64,000 bases of DNA from Zygnema cylindricum (lineage: Eukaryota; Streptophyta; Zygnematophyceae; Zygnematales; Zygnemataceae): positions 1-64,000 of the forward strand of contig JBBHKE010002279.1 in the NCBI GenBank assembly GCA_037447655.1, given 5' to 3'. Shown here piece after piece: positions 23,571 through 36,262 of this stretch. Numbering within the stretch: the first letter of the stretch is position 1; each line of letters opens with the position of its first letter. The notes below the pieces were generated by a model. The model ran no database searches and was not told where the DNA came from. It saw only the letters and a program-made list of their open reading frames with translations. Position numbers and translations under genes: made by a program.

Positions 23571-26500
23571 CTCCCCATTTTTTCTAGTCAATCTTTAACT
23601 TCAGACCACACTTTTCCCTGCAAAAAATTAGCTTAGGGGAAGGCACAGGTTTGGTCATCATATCTGCTACCATCTCACTATCTGGTCGATACTCTAAACT
23701 GATTATTTTGTTTTCTACTTTCTCTCTAACAAAGCTGAGTCTAATGTCCATGTGTTTAGCTTTAAAATGATGTTTAGGATTGGCAGAAATAGCGATTGCT
23801 GCCTGATTATCACAAAAAAAATTCTGCACACCACTCTTAAGGTGACCAAGCTCACCAAACAAAGACTTGACCCACATCAATCCTTTTAGAGGAAAGCAAG
23901 AGGCCATATACTCAGCCTCCATGGTGGACAGAGCAATAATTTTTGCTGTTTGCTACTCCAACAGCAAGCCCCATCACCCACATATAATACATATCCTGAA
24001 GTGCATCTCCTCATTGGAGCATCACCATAACTGGCATCACTCCAAGTAGTGATGTCAGTATTCTCCCCACCCAAATGCAACCATAGATCCCTAGTTCCTA
24101 TCAAATATCTAACGACTCTCTCAGCTGCCTCCCAATCCCTCTTAGTGGGAGCATTTAGACATCTACTCAGCACTCCTACAGCTGCAGCTAAATCCGGCCG
24201 GGTACAATTTATATAATAGATTAGACTTCCCACTACTTGACTATAAGGAATAGTCTGCATGAACTTCTGTTCTTCAGCAGATAATTCCTCATCTAAGACT
24301 ATGACTCCTTCTTCCTCACTCCCCTCGCTTCCCTACTTCAACTCCATTGGAGTTGTACAACTATTAGCTTTATCCATTTGAAATTTTTCAAGCATGTTCC
24401 CTATTGCTTTTTTTTGGGTCAATCTTATAATTTTTCTATTTCGGCCTCTCTCTACTTGAATTCCCAAAATATATTTTGCTTCCCCCATATCTTTCATTTC
24501 AAATCTCCCCTTAAGATCGGTTTTCAGTTTATTAATTTTTTCCATTGATTTACTTAAGACACGCAAATCATCAACATAAATTGCATTAAATATAAAACTT
24601 TCCTCATCTTCAAAAACATAGATTGAGTGATCTGAGCTGATCTGAATATATCCCAGGCCGTTAACAAACTCATCAAGCTTCTTATTCCACTGTCGAGGCG
24701 CTTGTTTCAAACCATAAAGAGATTTAATCAGCCGGCATACCTTACTCTCCTCTCCTTCCTCCACAAACCCTTCGGGTTGTCGCATGAAGATCTCCTCTTC
24801 CAATTCTCCTTGCAAAAAGGCTGTCTTGATGTCCATCTGGTGCACTTCCATGTCTTCTGCTGCTACTAAACTGAGAAGTATGCGGACGGAGGGAAATCTG
24901 ACCACCGTGGCAAAGGTTTCCTCGTAGTCAATTCCCTCCTTTTGTGTAAATCCCTTTGTCACTAGTCGGGCCTTGTAGCGCTCAATTGTGTTATCTGGGT
25001 TTAGTTTTAATTTGAAAACCAACTTACAACCGATTAGTTTTCGGTTAGGTGGACAATCCACCAGCTCCTTAGTATCGGCTGCCATAATTGAGGCCATCTC
25101 CTCATTGATGGCTATCTTCCACCGGTTTCTTTCTGGACAAGTCATCGCCTCTCCATAAGTTTGAGGCTCATCTTGATGGGATAGTTTAGTTACCTTGTTA
25201 TGAACCTGTTTTTCTTGTAGTGTTTTGCTACTTCTCCTTCCCCCCTCAAAATCAGAGGCTGGAATAGATGGTTCTCGTGGATTCTTTCGAACAAACTCGG
25301 CTTCTCCCCTATCCCTTGATTCTGAATCAATTTCCACCACGTCTTCCGCTTCGGGTAGAGTTGTCACTCGAGTTTCCACAGCCGAGTCCTTTTCGTTCTG
25401 ATTTGTATCTGCAAGGATGTCATCTTCTCTAAAACCTGGATAGTTATGAAGCTCAAAGTCATCGGAATTTTCTGACTCAAATCTGACTTTTACTGACTTT
25501 GTATATTTGAAGGGATCCATAGACTTTCCTTCATCCATAACTACTAGATGCTTTACTAAGATTATATCTTCCTTTTTTAGATCATAAACTCTATATCCTT
25601 TAACATCCTCATCATATCCTAATAAGTATCCCGGTTTTCCTTTAGGATCTAGCTTCCAATTAGACCGATCTGTATCTAGACTGAATAATTAACTGCCGAA
25701 AACCTTTAAGTGAGATATGTCTGGTTTCCGGCCTGTCCATCTCTCATAAGGTGTTTGATCTTTAACTCTATTTTTGAGGTTATTAGCACAATTCATTGCT
25801 TCTGCCCAAAACCTTTTTCCTATCTTCTTATCTGACAACATATTTCTAGCACTATCACTTAGTCTTCTATTTAACCTTTCAGCTACCCCATTCTGTTCCA
25901 GGTTTTTTGGAACTGTCTTTTGGTGTTGGACCCCATCTTCCCTCAGAAAATCCTCAAACTGGTTAGAAGTATACTCTCCACCATTGTCACTCCTTATTCT
26001 CTTGATTGGAGTTTCATGGAGTTTTTCGCTCCATGCTTTATATTGTCTAAAACAATCCTGAGCTTCGTACTTGTTTTTCAAAAAATACACTCGGGAATAC
26101 TGAGACCAATCATCAGTGATAGTCATCATAAATCTCTTCCCCCCCCGGTGAGGGCACTTTAGCCGGTCCCCAAATATTTGTGTGTACTAGATCTAGAATT
26201 TTTTCTCCCTTATAGGTGGGTGTTTTAGGAAAGGGTAATCGGTGTGTTTTACCTTGAGCACATCCACTACAATCACTTTTATTATCATTCTCACTAAACT
26301 TAATCCCTTCCACCACTCCCATTCTTTTCATCTCTCTTAACTTGTCTAGATTCACCTGCCCAAGCCTCTTATGCCACATCATAATATCATGAACACCAGC
26401 ATAATAAAGTTTCTTCTTTTCATTACTTAAAACCAGCCTAAACATCCCATGGCTACCTTTCTCTGCAATGAAATAGACATCCTCCTCAAAACTAGCAGTA

Positions 26501-27928
26501 AAGACTCTTTCCTTAGTGCTAGTAAAAAAACCCTTATCATCTAATACGGATGTAGAGATGAAGTTTTTGTTCATCTCCGGAATAAACAATACATCGGAGA
26601 ATGTTAATATGGATGTCTTTCCTTCTACTAACACTTTCAAATCTACCGATCCTACAAGAGTAGTGGTGACTATCCTCCCATCCCCGTACTCTATCTCTAC
26701 GGTGGGAATATATCTTATCTTAGTGAACAGGTGCCTATCCTTACACATGTGCATGGAGGCACCTGAATCTACAATCCAGCCTGTTTCACCTTTCAATCCA
26801 CCGTAAGCACATTTCTGCCTTTGTGGTATTTCGACCTCGTTTTTCGCCTCCAACTCCTCATCTTAAAGGAGCTCATCGTCCTCGTCCTCGGATTCCGCCT
26901 CATGTACCTGTGTCACAAGGGCCTTTTTCTTTCCTCTAGGGGTACCACCGGTCTGCCCCTCCTTTAACTGAAGCTCGGTTAGCTTAGTGCACTCTGCCAT
27001 ATAGTGCCCAGGTTTCTTACAAAAATGACATAAGGCTTCGGGAGCCCTTGGTCCGAACTCGTCGGTCTGATTTTTTTGCTCCCTTCCCCCATAATTTCCG
27101 ACCGGTTTGCGGGAAATCCTTGTTCCTCCAATCGGTCACAGTTGCCAAGGCTTGGCCACTCTTTCCTCCCCTTCAGATCTCAATCTTATTCTCTCGTACG
27201 AGAATCATCCCTACCACTAAGTTCCATATCCACATTGAGTCCGGCAAGTCCAGCACACGGTTGACTATGTTCTCGAACTCATCGGGTAACTTCATCAGTA
27301 AACAGTTAACCTTTTTTTTTTCACTAAAATCTTTGCCCGCACTCTCTAGCTCCATGAAGAGTGTAGCAAGCTCATTGTAAAAATCGAACATCTTCCCCCC
27401 TTTGTATACATACTCCTTAACTTTCTAATCAGCTAACTGTTGTTGCTGAATTGTACCACTTCGGTACATCTCTATGAGAGCCATCCAAAGATCGGATGCC
27501 TTTTCTACCTGCAAATGAGGACATGCAAGTCCTTGAGTGAGATGGCGTAGGATAAAGTGCTTTGCCTCCATATTGTTGAAGTCCCAGGTTTCAGTATCAT
27601 TCACCTCGTTCCTCGAAATAGGTAACATGAATGCCGAACCAGTTGCTATTGATGTGGTCGTCTCCTTCTCCTTTCCTTTGTCCACCACCTCTACTTCTTT
27701 AGTTTCCTCCGTTAAAGGTGGATCCTCTTTTCTGGTGAATCTGCTTCCTCCAAACCTTGAAGGATTTCCAAGACTTGATGGACGCCCCAACCGTCCACTC
27801 ACTATCCCCCAAAACCTTTTTTCGCATAGAGCTCCTATCATCATACTTTCCCAGTATATGAAGCCAGTTCCATTAAAGATTGGTACCCTAGAGGGTGGGC
27901 CCATAACCTGAAACTGTGAGACCTCCAT
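23571..27928 (-). pseudogene. Copia A3a gag-pol polyprotein (broken)
   Basis: Gag starts at 27928, inside the LTR, with MEVSQFQVMGPP, and passes through the primer site. An intact CCHC knuckle (CHFCKKPGHYMAEC) lies at 26989-27030, and retropepsin WIVDSGAS near 26760. The integrase part 25689-26129 has an 18-base deletion relative to A3b near 25770. RT and its upstream linker form the longest frame (24333-25538, 401 codons) with YVDD at 24567-24578. RNase H lies at 23584-24260 in two frames. A TAA near 26864, a poly-C frameshift near 26143 and a TAG near 24335 are shared with A3b, so the parent was already defective before the duplication. Confidence 0.93.
27895..27908 (-). promoter_or_regulatory. 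Primer-binding site of copia A3a (intact half-tRNA type)
   Basis: Read on the minus strand, GGTTATGGGCCCAC follows the LTR terminal CA directly. All 14 bases are complementary to GTGGGCCCATAACC, the anticodon stem-loop of plant initiator tRNA-Met as I know it. Confidence 0.9.
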
Positions 27929-28259
27929 AAGTCCTCAGAGTGGACAGCTTCCAAGAAGCCTCTAGGATAACCCTGACCCCTTTGTGTTTCACAAAAAATA
28001 ACTGCCACCCTGACAAAAAAGAACTCTAACCAACTTCACCCTTGTAAAGGCAAGACTCCCCTGAGTCGATAGCAAAAAGAATCTCTGAATTTGCTCCCCT
28101 GAGCTGTAAGTTATGGAGGGTCAAAGTTGACCTTTTGTACAGAAGCTCTCTGGGAGAGAGGGTCCTATCTTCTAATGTTTCTAAGTCCTATCTCTCTCAC
28201 AGACTCTATCTATTGATGTACAGAGCCAATCAGATTACAGTTCCGTATATAAAAGTACA
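27909..28259 (-). repeat. Partial LTR (LTR 2) of A3a
   Basis: The first 351 bp of the LTR as seen on the plus map; identity to the other LTRs ends abruptly after AAAAGTACA in the promoter-region inverted repeat. The rest of this LTR is missing. Confidence 0.88.
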
Positions 28260-28930
28260 AATGAAGTTGGGCCTTATATGCCATACAAATTTAGCTACCA
28301 TTACCGATACTATGTATGGCATTGTACCATAACGCTAATTATCATCACAAAAGGCTTGATATGATGCCGCTTAGAGACTTATAATGTCACATATTTCAAA
28401 TGACATCACACATTCATCACATCGACTTTGGAAATCATCACAAAGGTTTTGGGTGTCGTCGTTAGTACTTTGTGTTACGGTTTTATCATATCACACAAAC
28501 TTTAGATGTGACCAGGCGGGTTGTGCGTCACACGAAATAAGCACGCGCACGCCTCGAGTTAATGGGAGGTGTTTCTCGATTGGCTTGTATAAAGGGCAAG
28601 GCATACGAAGCCACAAAGCGAAATTCACATGACATGACACAAAGGCTTTACATGACTTAACAGAGGATCTTTATGGCATGATAAAAATGGGAGAGTTAAA
28701 ACGTTTTTTTCTCTTGCTCGTTAGGCGCATGTACGTACAAAAATGACAAGCATGTACGGAAAAAAAATCGTTGGAGTCTCGGACCTACACTTTCATTCAT
28801 GGGTCATTTGCAAAAGTTTACGACGTCCTCGTCTCTCCCCATCTTTCTCAATTGACCGCTTCTCTTTCTCTCATCTGTAAATGAAATGCAACAATAATAG
28901 TTCCAAATGAAAGATATATATATATATACA

Positions 28931-28975
<45 letters not shown>

Positions 28976-29793
28976 TTTTGTCTCAGTTTGATGGCGTATC
29001 GAATGATAAAAGGTAAGATAAAGAAATTGGGAAGCCATAGCGGAAAGTTTACGTGTTGATATCGTCACAAGGTAACATGATGTCGCAATGTCACAAAACT
29101 GTAAACATCTACAATGTCACAAAAACTTCGAAGTCTACAACTATCGCCGTTTTTGTAGACATCACTAAATTTTGGAAGTTTCGTAGTCGTCTACATTTTG
29201 TTTCTTACTGTCGTAGGTTGTCATATATATTGTAGACGTCTACAAATGTCACATATTTGAAAGTAATGAAGGCGCAAGTAACGATTGACGTGGGAATGAT
29301 TTGAAAAGTACACCGCAAAATCTTCGCTAAAATCGAAAGTAACATTTCAAAGTTTCGGTTACATGGGCGCACACACTTAGCAATGTGGTGACTTACCGCG
29401 TACAAGCGCCCATTTGATGCGACACGGAGTGTTCACATACCTCCAATAGCAGACTTACATACCGCTCAAAGTGGTAATGAAGTGGATTGCCCTGTCGTCG
29501 ATGCGCGCCCCAGTACGTAAGGTGTACTCCCAAGGTTATGCACCCCTATTGTCAATGACTTGGTTGACCGGTCTTCCCAAAAGCCGCATCTTAACAGCAG
29601 CCCTGCGGTACACCGAGCTCCACGGCCAAGGCCGTTGGCAACTTGCAACATCGCTGCAACAAATATGTAAAACATCAGCACCAACGTCGACCTGGATCAG
29701 ATAACTTGCAGTCCAGTTGGCGGCACATGCTGCGCAATACACGTTGTTGATCCGCCAACACGCTTGACGATTGGCGTCATGCGGTACAGATAG
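28260..29793. other. Unrecognised 1.5-kb segment inside the A3 array
   Basis: This segment matches none of the other families in the window. It contains repeated ATGTCACAAA-like phrases, a TA microsatellite (28912-28973) and no frame over about 80 codons with recognisable content. Its ends show no clear inverted repeats or target duplication. It sits between the broken LTR 2 and the complete LTR 3. Confidence 0.6.
28912..28973. repeat. TA dinucleotide microsatellite
   Basis: About 30 TA units with one short interruption near 28930. Confidence 0.95.
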
Positions 29794-30861
29794 TGAAACT
29801 CTGAGACCTCCATAAGTCCTCAAAATGGAGAGCTTCCAATAAGCCACTAGGATAATCCTGACCCCTTTGTGTTTCAGCAAGAACAACTGCCACCGTGGCA
29901 AACAAAAACTCTTACCACCTGCACCCTTGTGAAGGGAAGACTCCCTTGAGTCGATAGCAAAAAGAATCTCTGAATTTGCTCCCCTGAGCAGTAAGTTATG
30001 GGGGGTGAAAGTTGACCTTTTTGTACAGAAGATCTACGGGAGAGAGGGTCCTATCTCCTAATTTTTCTAAGTCCTATCTCTCTCACAGACTCTATCTACT
30101 GATGTATGGAGCCAATCATAGAACACCTCCGTACACAAAAGTACAGTTGCCGGTGTAATTTCTGGACAGGCACTTACGACATGGCCTAAAAGTCGACACA
30201 TGTCATATCCGGATTCGGTGCTGTAATCCCCAGAGATAACGCGATCCAACGCTGTTTTGCCACGAGTCATCCGATGTGGCGATGACCATAAACCGCCAAA
30301 ATCCTATTCCGCGATCTCGGCGTTCATTTTGGCCATCCGATCAAATTCCCATTTAATTGTAGCCGTAATAAATACCTGCGCGGTATTCGTTTCGCTAAAG
30401 AAACAAATGCGCGGTATTCGTTTCTTATCCGTACCGCAAACCGTACGTTTACATTACTGGATCTATGTATCCCGTAAATATTTTCACTTAAACGAATTAA
30501 CCTACGTGGTAAAGTTTAATTAAATATCAAACCCTATACTATGTATCGTAACATCTAGACTTAACGGTTAAGGCTACTAGCTACCGGCAGCTTACCGTCC
30601 ATTAAGTACCAGGGTCAAATCCTGGTGGGAACATATATCCTTTTACTAAATAAAACCCTAACAGTAAATAAACTAATATATATTTCCCGTAAACCTCTGG
30701 ATAGGCTAGGTAGCCATGGCTCTAGTTTCCTCTCCAATTTCTTAGTGACTGCGACAAGTTTGAGAAGTTGGAGAGAGAAGTTAGAGGTAGACTGCCTCGG
30801 ATTTTTCCTATTTTTCTATTTAGACCTAGAAAATACTTTAAACGGACCTTTAATTTCTACA
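29794..30861 (-). repeat. LTR 3 of A3 (3' LTR of A3b)
   Basis: Complete 1068-bp LTR. It contains a tRNA T-arm-like hairpin at 30609-30625 (CCAGG stem, 7-base loop GTCAAAT) and a D-arm-like TTAACGGTTAAGG about 45 bases upstream, both antisense to the element. Confidence 0.92.
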
Positions 30862-33800
30862 CTCCCCTTATTTTCTAGTCAATCTTTAATTTCAAACCAC
30901 ACTTCTCCCTGCAGAAAATTAGCTTAGCGGAAGGCACACGTTTGGTCATCATATTTGCTACCATCTCACTATCTGGTCGGTACTCTAACTGATTATTTTG
31001 TTTTCTACTTTCTCTCTAACAAAGCTGAGTCTGATGTCCATGTGTTTGGTTTTAAAATGATGTTTAGGATTGGCAAAAATAGCGATTGCTGCCTGATTAT
31101 CACAAAAAAAATACATGCACACCACTCTTAAAGTGACCAAGCTCACCAAGCAAAGACTTGACCCACATCAATTCTTTTACAGCAGAGCAAGAGGTTGTAT
31201 ACTCAGCCTCCATGGTAGACTGAGCAATAACTTTTTGTTGTTTGCTACTCTAACAGCAAGCCCCATCACCCACATCTAATACATATCCAGAAGTGCATCT
31301 CCTCATCGGAGCATCACCATAACTGGCATCACATGTTAGTATTCTCCCCACCCAAATGCAACCATAGATCCCTAGTTCCTATCAAATATCTAACGACTCT
31401 CTTAGCTGCCTCCCAATCCCTCTTAGTGGGAGCATTTAGACTTCTACCCAGCACTCCTACAGCTGCAGCTAAATCCGGCCGGGTACAATTTATATAATAG
31501 ATTAGACTTCCCACTACTTGACTATAAGGAATAGTCTGCATGAACTTCTGTTCTTCAGCAGATAATTCCTCGTTTAAGACTATGACTCCTTCTTCCTCAC
31601 TCCCCTCGCTTCCCTACTTCAACTCCATTGGAGTTGTACAACTATTAGCTTTATCCATTTGAAATTTTTCAAGCATGTTCCCTATTGCTTCCTTTTGAGT
31701 CAATCTTATAATTTTTCTTTTTCAGCCTCTCTCTACTTGAATTCCCAAAATATATTTTGCTTCCCCCATATCTTTCATTTCAAATCTCCCCTTAAGATCG
31801 GTTTTCAGTTCATTAATTTTTTCCATTGATTTACTTAAGACACGCAAATCATCAACATAAATTGCATTAAATATAAAACTTTCCTCATCTTCAAAAACAT
31901 AGATTGAGTGATCTGAGCTGATCTGGATATATCCCAGGCCGGTAACAAACTCATCAAGCTTCTTATTCCACTGTCGAGGCGCTTGTTTCAAACCATAAAG
32001 AGATTTAATCAGCCGGCATACCTTACTCTCCTCTCCTTCCTCCACAAACCCTTCGGGTTGTCGCATGAAGATCTCCTCTTCCAATTCTCCTTGCAAAAAG
32101 GCTGTCTTGATGTTCATCTGGTGCACTTCCATGTCTTCTGCTGCTACTAAACTGAGTAGTATGCGGACGGAGGGAAATCTGACCACCGTGGCAAAGGTTT
32201 CCTCGTAGTCAATTCCCTCCTTTTGTGTAAATCCCTTTGTCACTAGTCGGGCCTTGTAGCGCTCAATTGTGTTATCTGGGTTTAGTTTTAATTTGAAAAC
32301 CAACTTACAACCGATTAGTTTTCGGTTAGGTGGACAATCCACCAGCTCCTTAGTATCGGCTGCCATAATTGAGGCCATCTCCTCATTGATGGCTGTCTTC
32401 CACCGGTTTCTTTCTGGACAAGTCATCGCCTCTCCATAAGTTTGAGGCTCATCTTGATGGGATAGTTTAGTTACCTTGTTATGAACCTGTTTTTCTTGTA
32501 GTGTTTTGCTACTTCTCCTTCCCCCCTCAAAATCAGAGGCTGGAATAGATGGTTCTCGTGGATTCTTTCGAACAAACTCGGCTTCTCCCCTATCCCTTGA
32601 TTCTGAATCAATTTCCACCACGTCTTCCGCTTCGGGTAGAGTTGTCACTCGAGTTTCCACAGCCGAGTCCTTTTCGTTCTGTTTTGTATCTGCAAGGATG
32701 TCATCTTCTCTAAAACCTGGATAGTTATGAAGCTCAAAGTCATCGGAATTTTCTGACTCAAATCTGACTTTTACTGACTTTGTATATTTGAAGGGATCCA
32801 TAGACTTTCCTTCATCCATAACTACTAGATGTTTACTAAGATTATATCTTCCTTTTTTAGATCATAAACTCTATATCCTTTAACATCCTCATCATATCCT
32901 AATAAGTATCCCGGTTTTCCTTTAGGATATAGCTTCTAATTAGACCGATCTGTATCTAGACTGAATACTTAACTGCCGAAAACCTTTAAGTGAGATATGT
33001 CTGGTTTCCGGCCTGTCGATCTCTCATAAGGTGTTTGATCTTTTATAGGTGAAGTGAGAACTCTATTTTTGAGGTTATTAGCACAATTCATTGCTTCTGC
33101 CCAAAACCTTTTTCCTATCTTCTTATCTGACAACATACTTCTAGCACTATCACTTAGTGTTCTATTTAACCTTTCAGCTACCCCATTCTGGTTCGGGTTT
33201 TTTGGAACTGTCTTTTGGTGTTGGACCCGATCTTCCCTCAGAAAATCCTCAAACTGGTTAGAAGTATACTCTCCACCATTGTCACTCCTTATTCTCTTGA
33301 TTGGAGTTTCATGGAGTTTTTCGCTCCATGCTTTATATTGTCTAAAACAATCCTGAGCTTCGGACTTGTTTTTCAAAAAATACACTCGGGAATACTGAGA
33401 CCAATCATCAGTGATAGTCATCATAAATCTCTTCCCCCCCCGGTGAGGGCACTTTAGCCGGTCCCCAAATATTTGTGTGTACTAGATCTAGAATTTTTTC
33501 TCCCTTATAGGTGGGTGCTTTAGGAAAGGGTAATCGGTGTGTTTTACCTTGAGCACATCCACTACAATCACTTATATTATCATTCTCACTAAACTTAATC
33601 CCTTCCACCACTCCCATTCTTTTCATCTCTCTTAACTTGTCTGATTCACATGCCCAAGCCTCTTATGCCACATCATAATATCATGAACACCAGCATAATA
33701 AAGTTTCTTCTTTTCATTACTTAAAACCAGCCTAAACATCCCATGGCTACCTTTCTCTGCAATGAAATAGACATCCTCCTCAAAACTAGCAGTAAAGACT

Positions 33801-35221
33801 CTTTCCCTAGTGCTAGTAAAAAAACCCTTATCATCTAATACGGATGTAGAGATGAGGTTTTTGTTCATCTCCGGAATAAACAATACATCGGAGAATGTTA
33901 ATATGGATGTCTTTCCTTCTACTAACACTTTCAAATCTACCGATCCTACAAGAGTAGTGGTGACTATCCTCCCATCCCCGTACTCTATCTCTACGGTGGG
34001 AATATATCTTATCTTAGTGAACAGGTGCCTATCCTTACACATGTGCATGGAGGCACCTGAATCTACAATCCAGCTTGTTTCACCTTTCAATCCACCGTAA
34101 GCACATTTCTGCCTTCGTGGTATTTCGACCTCGTTTTTCGCCTCCAACTCCTCATCTTAAAGGAGCTCATCATCCTCGCCCTCGGATTCCGCCTCATGTA
34201 CCTGTGTCACAATGGCCTTTTTCTTTCCTCTAGGGGTACCACCGGTCTGCCCCTCCTTTAACTGAAGCTCGGTTAGCTTAGTGCACTCTGCCATATAGTG
34301 CCCAGGTTTCTTACAAAAATGACATAAGGCTTTGGGAGCCCTTGGTCCGAACTCGTCGATCTGATTTTTCTGCTCCCTCCCCCCATAATTTCCGACAGGT
34401 TTGCGGGAAATCATTGTTCCTCCAATCGGTCGCAGTTGCCAAGGCTTGGCCACTCTTTCTTCCCCTTCGGATCTCAATCTTATTCTCTCGTACGAGAATC
34501 ATCCCTACCACTGAGTTCCATATCCACCTTGAGTCCGGCAAGTCCTGCACACGTTTGACTATGTTCTCGAACTCATCGGGTAACTTCATCACTAAACAGT
34601 TAACCTTTTTTTTTCACTAAAATCTTTGCCCGCACTCTCTAGCTCCATGAAGAGTGTAGCAAGCTCATTGCAAAAATCGAACATCTTCCCCCCTTTGTAT
34701 ACATACTCCTTAACTTTCTAATCAGCCAACTGTTGTTGCTGAATTGTACCACTTCGGTACATCTCTATGAGAGCCATCCAAAGATCGGATGCCCTTTCTA
34801 CCTGCAAATGAGGACATGCAAGTCCTTGAGTGAGATGGCGTAGGATGAAGTGCTTTGCCTCCATATTGTTGAAGTCCCAGGTTTCAGTATCATTCTCCTC
34901 GTTCCTCGGAATAGGTAACATGAATGCCGAACCAGTTGCTATTAGTGTGGTCGCCTCCTTCTCCTTTCCTTTGTCCACCACCTCTCCTTCTTTTCTTTCC
35001 TCCGTTCAAGGTGGATCCTCTTTTCTGGTGAATCTGCTTCCTCCAAACCCTGGAGGATTTCCAAGACTTCATGGACGCCTCAACCGTCCACTCACTATCC
35101 CCCAAAACCTTTTTTCGGATAGAGCTCCTATCATCATACTTTCCTAGTATATGAAGCCTGTTCCATTAAAGATTGGTACCCTAGAGGGTGGGCCCATAAC
35201 CTGACACTCTGAGACCTCCAT
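30862..35221 (-). pseudogene. Copia A3b gag-pol polyprotein (broken)
   Basis: Near-duplicate of A3a. Gag starts at 35221 (ATG within LTR 4) and has an intact CCHC knuckle (near 34281-34322). Protease, integrase (32969-33424, without the 18-base deletion of A3a), RT (31722-32819) and a damaged RNase H (30862-31541) follow. The stop TAA near 34158 and the poly-C run near 33436 are common to both copies. Private differences include a lost base near 33640 and a deletion of about 11 bases near 31333 in RNase H. Confidence 0.93.
35188..35201 (-). promoter_or_regulatory. Primer-binding site of copia A3b (intact half-tRNA type)
   Basis: GGTTATGGGCCCAC on the minus strand, directly after the LTR, 14 of 14 bases complementary to the initiator tRNA-Met anticodon stem-loop. 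Confidence 0.9.
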
Positions 35222-36257
35222 AAGTCCTCAGAGTGGACAGCTTCCAAGAAGCCTCTAGGATAACCCTGACCCCTTTGTGTTTCAGAAAAAATAATTGCCA
35301 CCTTGATAGAAAATAACTCTGACCAACTTCACCCTTGTAAAAGGAAGACTCCCCTGAGTCGATAGCAAAAAGAATCTCTGAATTTGCTCCCCTGAGCAGT
35401 AAATTATGGAGGGTCAAAGTTGACCTTTTGTACAGAAGCTCTCTAGGAGAGAGGGTCTTATCTTCTAATTTTTCTAAGTCCTATCTCTCTCACAGACTCT
35501 ATCTACTGATGTACGGAGCTAATCAGATTACAGTTCTGTATATAAAAGTACAGCTGCCGGTGTACTTTCTGTACGGACACTCTACGACATGGCCTAAATG
35601 TCGACACGTGGTATGTCCGGATTCGCTCCCTTAATCCTCGGAGATGCCGCGATCCAATGTCATTCCGCCACATGTCATCCGATGTGGCGATGACGACAAA
35701 CCGCTGAAATCATCTTCCGCGATCTCAACGTTAATTCTGGCCGTTCGATTAAATTCACATTTAATCGTAGCCGTAATAAATACATGCGAGGTATTAGTTT
35801 CACTAAAGAATTAAATGCGCGGTATTGGTTTATTATCCGTACCGCAATCCGTACTTTTACATTTACTGGATATATGTCTCTCGTAAGCAGTTTCAGTTAA
35901 ATGAACTATTCTACCTATAAATGTTGAAATAATTATCAAACCCTATATTACTTAACACTACTTCTAGACTTAACGACTAAGGCTAACGGCTACCGCCAAT
36001 CTGCCGGCCGGTAGGTACCAAGATCAAATCCTGTGGCCGGCATATATCTTTTAGTAAATAAAACCCCTAACTAAAATTTTTTTTCCCGTAAACCTTGAGT
36101 AGCCTAGGTAGCCATGGCTCTAGATCCCTCTCCAATTTCTCAGTAACTGCGACAAGTTTGAGAAGTTGGAGAGAGAAGTTAGAGGTAGACTGCCTCGGCT
36201 TCTTTCTTATTTCTATTCTGACCTAGAAAATACTTTAAAAGACCATTAATTTCTACA
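35202..36257 (-). repeat. LTR 4 of A3 (5' LTR of A3b)
   Basis: 1056-bp LTR, same length as LTR 1, ending at the second GTCCT. It contains the promoter-region hairpin near 35537-35574. Confidence 0.92.
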
Positions 36258-36262
36258 GTCCT

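Larger units (their letters stand above)
22515..36257 (-). mobile_element. Copia A3 double element (A3b-A3a tandem) in gypsy integrase
   Basis: Two family-A copia copies lie in the same minus-strand orientation between one pair of target duplications, GTCCT (22510-22514 and 36258-36262). The order on the plus map is LTR, A3a interior, partial LTR, 1.5 kb of unknown sequence, LTR, A3b interior, LTR. The two interiors (4338 and 4340 bp) are nearly identical and share stops and a poly-C frameshift near 26143 and 33438. The outer LTRs have the same length (1056 bp). One insertion followed by duplication through LTR recombination explains this best, because A3b has no target duplication of its own on the inner side. 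Confidence 0.88.

Noticed and set aside
28912-28973. A replication origin or regulatory site at the TA run
   Set aside because: Nothing but a microsatellite is visible.
30557-30625. A functional tRNA gene
   Set aside because: No acceptor stem or anticodon arm can be formed, and the block recurs within LTRs, so it is listed as tRNA-like only.
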